DNA of 64,000 nucleotides from Draconibacterium orientale (lineage in GTDB: Bacteria > Bacteroidota > Bacteroidia > Bacteroidales > Prolixibacteraceae), in the NCBI RefSeq assembly GCF_000626635.1, contig NZ_CP007451.1, forward strand, positions 4,570,501 to 4,634,500, written 5' to 3'. The notes under the pieces are model-generated. The model was given only the letters and a program-made list of their open reading frames with translations. It was not told the DNA's origin and did no database searches. Positions 9,241 through 17,399 of the stretch are shown here, one piece after another. The position numbers and the translations under genes are program-made. Position 1 is the first letter of the stretch. Each line of letters starts with the position of its first letter.

Positions 9241-10330
9241 ATGATAGAAAGAGAGGAATATAGCGAGAAGAAAAAGGGGCTTATCGGAACGATTGTTTTT
9301 CACACAATTGTACTGATATTATTGCTTGTGCTTGGCTTTTTCACGCCACTTCCTCTGCCCGGAGAAGAAGGAATTCTGGTTAATTTCGGAAATTCAGAGA
9401 ATGGATTGGGCGACCGCGAACCAAGTCCGGCGCGCCGACAACAACAAACCACTCCTCCTCCACCGCCACAAACGGCACAAAAAAAATCTACGCCACCAAC
9501 GGCTCAACAAACACCTCCGCCTCCGGTAAAAAACTTCGGAACCGGAACCTGCCAAGGAAGTTGCAATGACACAGGACTACGAAAAAACAGTAGCCATTGA
9601 AGCAGCCGAGAAAAAGAAAAAGGAAGAAGAGCGCAAACGTCAGCAGGAGCTGGATGAAAAAAAACGTAAAGAACAGGAAGAAATAGACCGCAAAAATGCT
9701 GAAGAAGCGGAACAAAAGCGTTTGGCAGAAATTGAACGCAAAAAGCAAGAAGAAATAGAACGCCAGCAACGCGAGGAGGCAGAAAGAATTGCCCGCGAGG
9801 AAGCCGAACGCAAAGCACGTGAAGAGGCGGAGCGCCAACGTAAGCTGGAAGAACAACGAAAAATTGCAGAGATAAACTCGCGCACGCAAGGCGCTTTTGC
9901 AAACAGTGGCTCAGGAAGCGGCGGCACCGGCAACAGCGACGGGAAAAGCCAGGGAGCAACATTCCCGGGTGGTAACCAAGGTGTGCCAACCGGCGACCCG
10001 AATGCAACAAATTATGGCGATGGTGGCAGCGGTGCCGGAAACCAGGGAACAGGCGCAGGCATTTCATTCGACCTTGGAGGACGCTCAGCAATTTCGTTGC
10101 CCAAACCGGAATACCCGGGTAACGATGCCGGAATTGTGGTGGTAAAAGTTATCGTGGATAAAAACGGAAGAGTTACTTCTGCCGAACCGGGAGTTCGCGG
10201 AACAACGATTGCCAATAAGGCATTTTGGGACGAAGCCAAGCAGGCAGCATTAAAAGCCAAATTCAACGTCGATCCTGATGCGGCAGCTTTCCAGCAGGGA
10301 ACTATTTCGTATCGTTTCAGATTGGATTAG
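9241..10330 (+). pseudogene. tonB: Energy transducer TonB, reading frame broken by one extra A
   Basis: TonB spans the periplasm and transmits ExbB/ExbD energy to outer-membrane receptors. The first frame (9241-9600) gives a cytoplasmic start, one membrane helix (IGTIVFHTIVLILLLVLGFF) and a proline-rich stretch, then runs out of frame and stops. A second frame (to 10330) continues with a long Glu/Lys/Arg coiled coil, a Gly/Ser/Asn-rich linker and a C-terminal TonB domain (PKPEYPGNDAGIVVVKVIVD ... GTISYRFRLD). The change occurs at the A6 run 9528-9533. With A5 the frames join into one 362-aa protein of normal layout. It may be a sequence error, a real mutation, or be rescued by transcriptional slippage. 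Confidence 0.85.
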
Positions 10331-10352
10331 TATCGAAACTCAAGCTACGAGG

Positions 10353-10422
10353 ATCCAGCATCCAGGATCCAGTATCTAGTATCTAGTATCTAGTATCTAG
10401 CATCCAGCATCCAGTATCCAGC
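10353..10422. repeat. Ten-copy tandem repeat of a 7-bp unit (ATCYAGN)
   Basis: Ten uninterrupted heptamers, alternating ATCCAG and ATCTAG followed by C, G or T, fill the space between tonB and the yitT gene. The unit order is not random: three ATCCAG, four ATCTAG, three ATCCAG. Confidence 0.95.
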
Positions 10423-10495
10423 ATAAATCTTTGCTGACAATTATCTGTTTTTTAATCCATTTAAATTGTGTTCTTTTGCGAAAAATTTCAATACA

Positions 10496-11419
10496 ATGGC
10501 ATTTCTGACAAAAGACAAAATTTTCAGTAAAAAGTGGATTCAGGATAATCTGCTTTTAATTTCGGGCTCATTTGTTTTGGCCGCTTCTTTTGTATTTTTT
10601 GTTACCCCGCATAAAATTGTTCCGGGTGGCGTTTACGGAATCGCCATTGTTGTACACTACCTAACCGAAGGTGTTTTTTCGTTTTGGCCCGATGGGATTC
10701 CGGTGGGTACATTTGCACTGATGATTGACATTCCGCTGATTATTACCGGAATTAAAATTCTCGGTCCACGTTTTGGAATAAAAACCATTACCGGATCGGT
10801 GTTAACCGCTGTTTTTACCGATTTGCTGACCATGATGCGCCCGGATGCAAACTTGCCACTGGTGAATGATATTCTTTTATCGTGCCTGTTTGGCGGTGTT
10901 TTAATGGGATTTGGACTGGGTTTGATTTTTAAATCGCGTGCTACATCCGGCGGATCGGATATTATTGCCATGATTATTGCAAAATACACCCATCTGCAAA
11001 TTGGCAGACTGATGATTTATGTTGATTCAGTAATCGTATTATTTGGCTTGCTCGCCTTCCGCGACTGGGCCATCCCACTCTACTCGCTAATTGTAATTTA
11101 CATTTGCGGAAAATTGATCGACACTGCTCTTGAAGGTGCCAATTACAACAAAGCCCTTCTAATCGTTTCGCGAAAACATGAAGAAATAAAAGAAAAGTTA
11201 TTGGTTGATTTAGAGCGCGGAGGAACTTATCTGAATGGTGAAGGTATGTTTACCGGCGAGCAAAAACGAATTATATACACCGTTGTGAGTCGTCGCGAAG
11301 TGGCAGTACTGAAAGAATACATCAGTAAAATAGATCCAGACGCATTTATTACCGTTATGGATACTAAAGAAATTCTTGGCGAAGGATTTCAGAGCCTGAA
11401 TCAAAAAGGTAACAATTAG
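10496..11419 (+). CDS. YitT family membrane protein (DUF161/DUF2179)
   Basis: A 307-aa protein with about five N-terminal membrane helices. The conserved stretches are VTPHKIVPGGVYGIAIVVHY and GLIFKSRATSGGSDIIAMII, followed by a soluble C-terminal DUF2179 domain (about residues 215-300) with RGGTYLNGEGMFTGEQKRI and DPDAFITVMDTKEILGEGF. The transported substrate, if any, is unknown for the family. A GTG at 10466 would add ten poorly matching residues; the ATG at 10496 is preferred. It stands alone between the heptamer repeat and an SDR gene. Confidence 0.88.
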   Translation: MAFLTKDKIFSKKWIQDNLLLISGSFVLAASFVFFVTPHKIVPGGVYGIAIVVHYLTEGVFSFWPDGIPVGTFALMIDIPLIITGIKILGPRFGIKTITGSVLTAVFTDLLTMMRPDANLPLVNDILLSCLFGGVLMGFGLGLIFKSRATSGGSDIIAMIIAKYTHLQIGRLMIYVDSVIVLFGLLAFRDWAIPLYSLIVIYICGKLIDTALEGANYNKALLIVSRKHEEIKEKLLVDLERGGTYLNGEGMFTGEQKRIIYTVVSRREVAVLKEYISKIDPDAFITVMDTKEILGEGFQSLNQKGNN

Positions 11420-11555
11420 CAGCCATAGTTGGTTAAATGTACATTTTAACAATCTTAACGATTTTTAAATTCAACGGCATGTAAAAATAGCCCTCTTTCA
11501 TTTTATCCGGCTGAATATTCTGTTATCTTCGTGCCACGCTGAAAGTAAGTAGAAA

Positions 11556-12350
11556 ATGGATTTTTCGGGAAAAACAATTTGGATTACAGGAGCATCATCG
11601 GGCATTGGCAAAGCGGTGGCTATTGAGTTATCATCAAACAACGTAACACTCATTCTTTCGGGCCGAAAAGAAGAGGCCTTAAAAGACACCGAAAAATGCT
11701 GCATAAAAAACGGCTGCCAAACCGTTATTCTTCCTTTCGATTTAGGAAACGAACAATCGATTGAAGAAGCGGCTCAGTTCATTAACGAAAACAACATAAA
11801 AATTGATGCGCTATACCAGTTTGGCGGAATTAGCCAACGTTCGTATGTAGCCGAAACCCCGTTAAGTGTCGATCGCAAAATTTTCGAAGTAAATTATTTT
11901 GGAACAATTGCTTTAACCAAAAAGGTTTTGCCGCAAATGATTAAAAATGGTGGCGGGCAAATTGCTGTTACCTCCAGTATTGTTGGTAAATTTGGATTTC
12001 CATACCGGTCGTCGTATTCGGCATCGAAACAAGCTTTACACGGCTTTTTCGAAAGTTTACGGGCCGAGAACGCCAAAAACAAAATTGCCGTTTCGGTTAT
12101 CATTCCCGGACGTATAAAAACGAATATTTCGGTGAATGCGATCAATAAAGACGGAAAAACTCACGCGCAAATGGATGCCGGCCAAGACGAGGGCATGTCG
12201 GCAGAAAAATGCGCAAAAGTGATTTGTAAAAAACTGAAAAAAGAGAAAAAGGAAATATTGGTAGGTGGTTCAGAAGTTATTATGGTACACATCAGACGGT
12301 TTTTGCCGCGTTTGTATTATTACATGGCTTCGCGCGTTAAACCACTGTAA
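11556..12350 (+). CDS. SDR family NAD(P)-dependent oxidoreductase
   Basis: A 264-aa classical short-chain dehydrogenase. It has the cofactor motif TGASSGIG at residues 11-18, a catalytic Ser in VTSSIVG, and the YSASK catalytic Tyr/Lys pair near residue 155. Arg in LSGRKEEAL suggests NADP preference (inference). The sequence resembles the DHRS7-like group, acting on lipid or steroid-type ketones in other organisms, but the substrate here cannot be told. It stands alone with no obvious operon partners. Confidence 0.9.
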   Translation: MDFSGKTIWITGASSGIGKAVAIELSSNNVTLILSGRKEEALKDTEKCCIKNGCQTVILPFDLGNEQSIEEAAQFINENNIKIDALYQFGGISQRSYVAETPLSVDRKIFEVNYFGTIALTKKVLPQMIKNGGGQIAVTSSIVGKFGFPYRSSYSASKQALHGFFESLRAENAKNKIAVSVIIPGRIKTNISVNAINKDGKTHAQMDAGQDEGMSAEKCAKVICKKLKKEKKEILVGGSEVIMVHIRRFLPRLYYYMASRVKPL

Positions 12351-12425
12351 ATATAAGGATTAAGCAAAATGAAACGAGCATAACAAGAGCGATTTTAATA
12401 GTCGGGAGAATGAATATGCGAGTTA

Positions 12426-12444
12426 CCTGCCTACCGCAGGCAGG
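12426..12444. repeat. Short hairpin flanked by an 8-bp direct repeat
   Basis: CCTGCCT-ACCGC-AGGCAGG forms a perfect 7-bp stem. GAGTTACC occurs on both sides (12420-12427 and 12448-12455). No T run follows, so it does not look like an intrinsic terminator. Confidence 0.6.
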
Positions 12445-12479
12445 CATGAGTTACCGTAAAAATCAACAATTGTAAACGA

Positions 12480-13554
12480 ATGAAAGCACAAATAAACGGA
12501 ATCCAGCAGTTAGGAGTTGGAGTTGAAGATCTTCAGGAAGCATGGAAATGGTATCGCGAACATTTCTCAATGGATATTCGAATGTTTGAAGATGAAGCCA
12601 CAGCAGAGTTGATGCTGGCACACACAGCAGGAAAAACACGCGACAGAAAAGCTGTTTTGGCACTAAATATGCAAGGTGGTGGAGGTTTTGAAATATGGCA
12701 ACATACCGGAAAAAAACCTGAGCCCATCAATTTCGAGATTCAACTGGGCGATTTGGGCATTAACATCGGAAAAATAAAAACCGAAAATGTACAGGCAGTT
12801 TACGATAAATTCAGTGCTTCAAAGCTAAATCTGCTTACTCCTGTTTCGAAAGATCCGGCCGGCAACGACCATTTTTTTTATGAAAGACATTTACGGAAAC
12901 ATGTGGGAAATAAAAAACCAGGAAGGTGTTTTTCGTAAAAAAGAAAAGTCGTTAACCGGTGGTGTACTGGGAACGGTAATTGGGGTAAAAGATTTGGATA
13001 CCAGCCTGAAAGTTTACCAGGAGATTCTGCAATACGACGAAGTTGTTTACGATGAAACCGGTGTTTTTGAAGATTACAAAAGTATTCCGGGTGGCGACAA
13101 AAAATTCCGTCGCGTTTTGCTTCGTCATTCCGATGTAAAACAAGGCGCTTTTAGTCCTTTCTTCGGGCAATCGGTTATCGAGCTGATTCAGGCCTTTGAT
13201 TACGAGCCCCGAGATATTTACGAAGGAAGAATATGGGGCGATCCGGGTTTTATTCACCTTTGTTTCGACATTAACGGTATGGACCAATTCCGCGAAAAGG
13301 CAAAAGCAATTGGTTATCCGTTTACCGTCGACAGTGCAAAAGCGATGGAATCATTCGATATGGGCGAAGCTGCCGGAAATTTTGCCTATATACAGGCCCC
13401 CGAAGGAACATTGATCGAATTTGTTGAAACACATAAAATACCGATTGTCAAAAAAATTGGCTGGTACATCGACCTTCGTAAACGAGGCTACCACCCGCTT
13501 CCGAAATGGATTATGAATATGTTTCGTTTTATGCGGGTGAAAGACAAAAAGTAG
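12480..13554 (+). pseudogene. Two-domain VOC (glyoxalase/dioxygenase-like) protein, split by one extra T
   Basis: The first frame (12480-12938) carries one vicinal-oxygen-chelate domain, starting INGIQQLGVGVEDLQEAWKW. The second (12880-13554) begins with the end of that domain (DIYGNMWEIKN) and contains a second domain starting GTVIGVKDLDTSLKVYQEIL and ending with TLIEFVETHK. The switch is at the T8 run 12872-12879. With T7 the sequence reads straight through as a 357-aa protein with two VOC domains. The ATG at 12880 could also give a separate protein, but it would start in the last strand of the first domain, so a broken single gene is more likely. The substrate is unknown. Confidence 0.82.
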
Positions 13555-13641
13555 TCAAATAACAGGACTTTTTTAAGGCACTGCTAAATATCATAAACTA
13601 CAACAATTTCTATTCTTTTATTGAATCAGTAAAATAGAAGT

Positions 13642-14847
13642 ATGGAATCGATAAAGGAAATCTATAAAATAGGACACGGCCCATCAAGCAGTCACACCAT
13701 GGGACCGAAAAAAGCTGCAGAAAGGTTTCTGGCAGAAAACAATGATGCCAACCATTTTGAGGTAACACTGTATGGTAGTTTGGCCGCCACCGGAAAAGGT
13801 CACCTTACGGATTATGCAATCGAACAAAGTTTTGGCAAGCGTCAGTTACAAATTAACTGGGAGCCGAAAACCTTTCTAAAAAGACACCCGAATGCGATGT
13901 GTTTCAAAGCTTTCGACAAAGCAAATAACCTGTTGAAAGAATGGACCTGCTACAGCATTGGCGGAGGTGCCATTATCGATGATTATACGCAAACCGAAAC
14001 GGTTGATGTGTACGAACACACCACCATGGCCGAAATACTGAACTGGTGTAACCGCAACGGAAAAAGCTTTTGGGAATACGTGGCCGAGTTTGAAGAACCC
14101 GATATTTGGGATTACCTGGAGGAAGTTTGGCACGTAATGTTCGACAGCATTAAGCGCGGCTTAAAAACCGATGGAGTTTTACCCGGAGGTTTAAAACTTC
14201 CGCGAAAAGCACAAAGTTTTAATACCAAGGGACGCAATTTTGCCACACCTTTTAAACGACGTTCGCAGTTGTTTTCATACGCACTGGCGGTAATGGAAGA
14301 AAATGCTTCGGGAGGTAAGATTGTGGCAGCTCCAACGTGCGGAGCAAGCGGCGTAATGCCTGCAATCCTAAAGTATTTCCAAAAAATTCATAATACCGAT
14401 AAGAAAAGTATAATCAGGGCATTAGCTACCGCAGGAATCATCGGTAATCTGGTAAAAACAAATGCATCAATTTCAGGAGCAGAAGTAGGTTGCCAGGGCG
14501 AAGTAGGAACAGCCTGTGCGATGGCTTCAGGCGCTGCAACACAAATGATGGGCGGCACCATTTATCAAATCGAGTATTCGGCAGAAATGGGCCTCGAGCA
14601 TCATTTGGGATTGACTTGCGATCCGGTGGCCGGGCTGGTACAAATACCTTGTATAGAACGAAATGCATTTGCTGCCGAACGGGCCGTATCGCACAATAAT
14701 TATGCTTTACTTACCGATGGGCGCCACCGCATTAGTTTCGATGAAGTGGTGGAAACCATGTATAAAACAGGAATTGACTTACAAAGTAAGTATCGTGAAA
14801 CATCGGAAGGCGGACTGGCAATTTTTGATGCTTTGCCAAACTGCTGA
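13642..14847 (+). CDS. sdaA: L-serine ammonia-lyase (iron-sulfur, single chain)
   Basis: Converts L-serine to pyruvate and ammonia in the cytoplasm. The 401-aa protein has the beta domain at the N terminus (GHGPSSSHTMGPKKAA) and the alpha domain after about residue 190. The four conserved cysteines are at 233 (APTCGASG), 284 (EVGCQGEVG), 326 (LTCDPVAG) and 337 (QIPCIERN); family members use three of these to hold an oxygen-sensitive 4Fe-4S cluster. No ACT domain is present. It is monocistronic, followed by a palindromic repeat at 14870. Confidence 0.95.
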   Translation: MESIKEIYKIGHGPSSSHTMGPKKAAERFLAENNDANHFEVTLYGSLAATGKGHLTDYAIEQSFGKRQLQINWEPKTFLKRHPNAMCFKAFDKANNLLKEWTCYSIGGGAIIDDYTQTETVDVYEHTTMAEILNWCNRNGKSFWEYVAEFEEPDIWDYLEEVWHVMFDSIKRGLKTDGVLPGGLKLPRKAQSFNTKGRNFATPFKRRSQLFSYALAVMEENASGGKIVAAPTCGASGVMPAILKYFQKIHNTDKKSIIRALATAGIIGNLVKTNASISGAEVGCQGEVGTACAMASGAATQMMGGTIYQIEYSAEMGLEHHLGLTCDPVAGLVQIPCIERNAFAAERAVSHNNYALLTDGRHRISFDEVVETMYKTGIDLQSKYRETSEGGLAIFDALPNC

Positions 14848-14869
14848 TTCGTTAAAGAATTCATAAAGT

Positions 14870-14936
14870 CGTCATTCCGAATTTATTTCGGAATCTTTTT
14901 GAAATAGTTGGATGCTGAACCAAGTTCAGCATGACG
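14870..14936. repeat. REP-like element: two hairpins inside a CGTCAT/ATGACG frame
   Basis: The element starts CGTCAT (14870-14875) and ends ATGACG (14931-14936). Inside are ATTCCGAA facing TTTCGGAAT (14874-14894) and GCTGAAC facing GTTCAGC (14914-14930). It lies between sdaA and a convergent lipoprotein gene, and could also act as a terminator. Confidence 0.75.
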
Positions 14937-14960
14937 ATTTATGCTGTGAAAAGCTGGATA

Positions 14961-15689
14961 TTAATGAAGACGAGCTTGATAGTTTTCTATCGGCAACTCA
15001 ATCTCAACCACATCACCTTGTTTCCATTTTTTGGCAATTACACAGTAACTGCCTGGCTGCGTGAAATATTTCACCTTTTTTACGACCACACTCGTTCCCT
15101 CGGCCCATTCCGGAATTCGAATGTACAACTCTATGTAACTATTTTCAGCATTGTCGAAATGTAAGCGTACACTTCCCGACTCCGGATAAGTGGTTTCCTG
15201 CCGAAAAGTAACCTCGCCGCCAAGCGAATGCTGGTAGTTTATTTCAACCGGATTGAACAGGTTAACGTAAATGTGATCACCATTTTTTGTCAGCACAAAA
15301 GGTTCGATGTAGTTCGCCATATTTTCGTTTGCCGATATTTCTTCCAGTTCCTGTGCATATTTTGCCTCGCCTGTTAATTCAAGTAACAATCCGTTTATTT
15401 CTATCCAGGCAGGCAATTCCGGACTATCATAAACGGCCTTTTTTTTAGCTGCATAAAACTGATCGTATTTATCTTTAAACACCTGTAAATCAAAGGCTGA
15501 ATCTTGTGCATCAAACTGATTCACAAAAGTAAAAAGATTTTCAAAAGGCCCGTAATCATTACCATAGTCTTGTGTTACAGATGTATTGACGGTTGAAATA
15601 CGTTCCGACTTTTTTACTGGAAATTGATCGTTGTAATTGCATGAAACAAGTACAAAAAACAGAATAATAAAATACAGTTTAGGATTCAT
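14961..15689 (-). CDS. Small lipoprotein resembling the C-terminal beta-sandwich of GH127
   Basis: A 242-aa lipoprotein: a signal peptide ends in the lipobox LVSC (Cys17). The mature part is about as long as the C-terminal portion of GH127 beta-L-arabinofuranosidases and resembles it. The resemblance covers LLLELTGEAKYAQELEEI, DHIYVNLFNPVEIN, FRQETTYPESGSVRLHF, YIELYIRIPEWAEG and KKWKQGDVVEIELPI. The catalytic (alpha/alpha)6 barrel of that family is absent, so it is probably a non-catalytic carbohydrate-related or structural envelope protein. This is my own family recognition and should be treated as tentative. It is convergent with sdaA and stands alone. Confidence 0.72.
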   Translation of the reverse strand: MNPKLYFIILFFVLVSCNYNDQFPVKKSERISTVNTSVTQDYGNDYGPFENLFTFVNQFDAQDSAFDLQVFKDKYDQFYAAKKKAVYDSPELPAWIEINGLLLELTGEAKYAQELEEISANENMANYIEPFVLTKNGDHIYVNLFNPVEINYQHSLGGEVTFRQETTYPESGSVRLHFDNAENSYIELYIRIPEWAEGTSVVVKKVKYFTQPGSYCVIAKKWKQGDVVEIELPIENYQARLH

Positions 15690-15771
15690 TTGTAGTTACT
15701 TTTCAGCTCATAAACACGAATCAGTGTGAAGTGTTCAAACAAATGGCAATTAAAAGTTTATTGAAAATTGA

Positions 15772-15804
15772 TTTGTTTTTTAAGAACTAATTTCTATAAC
15801 TTTG
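15772..15804 (+). promoter_or_regulatory. Promoter upstream of the MATE gene
   Basis: TTTG at 15772-15775, 21 bases, then TAACTTTG at 15797-15804 match the Bacteroidota consensus. The predicted transcript start is about 125 bases before the MATE ATG, leaving room for a leader peptide. Confidence 0.6.
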
Positions 15805-15832
15805 TTACACTCAAATAAAAAGAGAACTAAAA

Positions 15833-15880
15833 ATGAATAGCTCAATAAATATCACCGTTACTGATTACCGACCGTTCTAG
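15833..15880 (+). CDS. Possible 15-aa leader peptide
   Basis: ATG at 15833, closed by TAG at 15878-15880, encodes MNSSINITVTDYRPF. It is the first ATG after the predicted promoter and is preceded by AGAGAAC. It ends 55 bases before the MATE start. No codon is strongly repeated, so any regulatory role is speculative. Confidence 0.3.
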   Translation: MNSSINITVTDYRPF

Positions 15881-15935
15881 GTTGGCCAAGAGAGATTATT
15901 CAATTAGTTTATTCATTTATTTCCATAATTTTATC

Positions 15936-17375
15936 ATGTTACGCAAAAGAGTAAATGTTTTGTCTTTACAAAAACTAAAAGACATTGATTTTAAAGAGCT
16001 CTGGATTGATGTAAAAGAAGCAATAGGCGGTACAGAGCGCGATTTCACTGAAAGCAGCCTGGGCAAAGCCATTTTTATTTTGGCAGTGCCGATGGTGCTC
16101 GAAATGATTATGGAATCGGTATTTGCCGTAGTTGATATATTTTTTGTTTCGAAATTAGGAGCCGATGCAGTAGCAACGGTTGGCCTCACTGAATCGGTAA
16201 TGACCATTGTTTACGCCATTGGAATGGGATTAAGTGTGGCAACCACAGCGCTCGTTTCGCGAAGAATTGGCGAGAAAAACAACAAGCAAGCCGGTGTTGT
16301 GGCGTTTCAGGCTATGATGGTCGGTTTAATATTTTCAGTTTGTTTAGCCATTCCCGGTGTTTTATTTGCCGGCGAATTTTTAAAGCTTATGGGCGCAACC
16401 GACTCCATGGCTGCCGAAGGTTACCTTTTCCCTGCCATTATGTTTGGCAGTAATGTGGTAATTATGCTGCTGTTTATTATTAACGCGGTGTTCCGCAGTT
16501 CGGGCGACGCAGCCATCTCAATGCGGGTAATGTGGTTGGCTAATATTATCAACATCATTCTCGACCCATTGCTGATTTTTGGCATTGGCCCTTTTCCTGA
16601 ACTTGGGCTTGCGGGAGCAGCAATTGCCACTACAATCGGGCGTGGACTGGCAGTTTTGTACCAGTTTTACCTTTTGTTTGGCGGGCATCACCGCATTCGG
16701 CTTTACTGGCACAGTTTAAAAATCCGTTTCAATGTAATGCTGAAACTCGTGAAAATTTCCGGTGGTGGAATTTTACAAAACCTGATTGCCACTTCGAGCT
16801 GGATTTTGCTGGTTCGCATTATTGCCGTTTCAGGACCGGAAGCGTTGGCCGGTTATACCATTGCCATCCGGATAATTATTTTTGCGCTGTTGCCTGCCTG
16901 GGGCCTCAGCAACGCTGCTTCAACGCTGGTTGGGCAAAATCTTGGTGCCAATCAACCTGAGCGTGCCGAACGATCGGTTTGGATAACCGGATACGTAAAC
17001 ATGATTTTTATGGGATTTATGGGAATTATACTGGCTGTATTCCCCGAGTTCTGGATAAAATTGTTTATCGGCGAAGCGGCAGTTATTGATAACGGCACAC
17101 TGGCACTGCGCATAATCAGTTTTGGTTTTCTGTTTTATGCACTTGGAATGGTTCTGATGCAGGGATTTAACGGAAGCGGCGATACGATTACACCTTCAAA
17201 AATCAATTTTATCAGCTTTTGGCTCTTCGAGATACCATTGGCCTATTTCCTGGCCATTGTGCTGAATATGGGGTTGTTTGGAGCCAGTATGGCAATTGTA
17301 ATAGCCGAATCGTTTTTGGCAATCATAGCCTTATATGTGTTCCGCAAAGGCAAATGGAAACAACAAAAAGTGTAA
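15936..17375 (+). CDS. MATE family efflux transporter
   Basis: A 479-aa multidrug and toxin extrusion protein with about 12 membrane helices, exporting cationic or other small compounds against Na+ or H+. Recognisable features are the start of helix 1 (LGKAIFILAVPMVLEMIMES), FFVSKLGADAVATVGL, and the matching second half starting around FLWL/SWILLVRIIAVSGPEALAGY with ASTLVGQNLGANQPERAE. An upstream TTG at 15882 would add 18 residues, but the ATG at 15936 gives the usual short cytoplasmic start. rsgA follows after 24 bases, so they may share a transcript. Confidence 0.93.
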   Translation: MLRKRVNVLSLQKLKDIDFKELWIDVKEAIGGTERDFTESSLGKAIFILAVPMVLEMIMESVFAVVDIFFVSKLGADAVATVGLTESVMTIVYAIGMGLSVATTALVSRRIGEKNNKQAGVVAFQAMMVGLIFSVCLAIPGVLFAGEFLKLMGATDSMAAEGYLFPAIMFGSNVVIMLLFIINAVFRSSGDAAISMRVMWLANIINIILDPLLIFGIGPFPELGLAGAAIATTIGRGLAVLYQFYLLFGGHHRIRLYWHSLKIRFNVMLKLVKISGGGILQNLIATSSWILLVRIIAVSGPEALAGYTIAIRIIIFALLPAWGLSNAASTLVGQNLGANQPERAERSVWITGYVNMIFMGFMGIILAVFPEFWIKLFIGEAAVIDNGTLALRIISFGFLFYALGMVLMQGFNGSGDTITPSKINFISFWLFEIPLAYFLAIVLNMGLFGASMAIVIAESFLAIIALYVFRKGKWKQQKV

Positions 17376-17399
17376 ATTTATCTCTTAAGACTCTTTATC

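Noticed and set aside
9526-9534. A programmed -1 frameshift site (A AAA AAC) in tonB
   Set aside because: The heptamer is in the correct phase, but a -1 shift leads quickly to a stop. The downstream TonB frame needs +1, so the classical mechanism does not work.
9488-10091. Frames antisense to the TonB coiled coil
   Set aside because: They encode low-complexity Leu/Phe or Ser/Arg-rich sequence that simply mirrors the Glu/Lys repeats of TonB.
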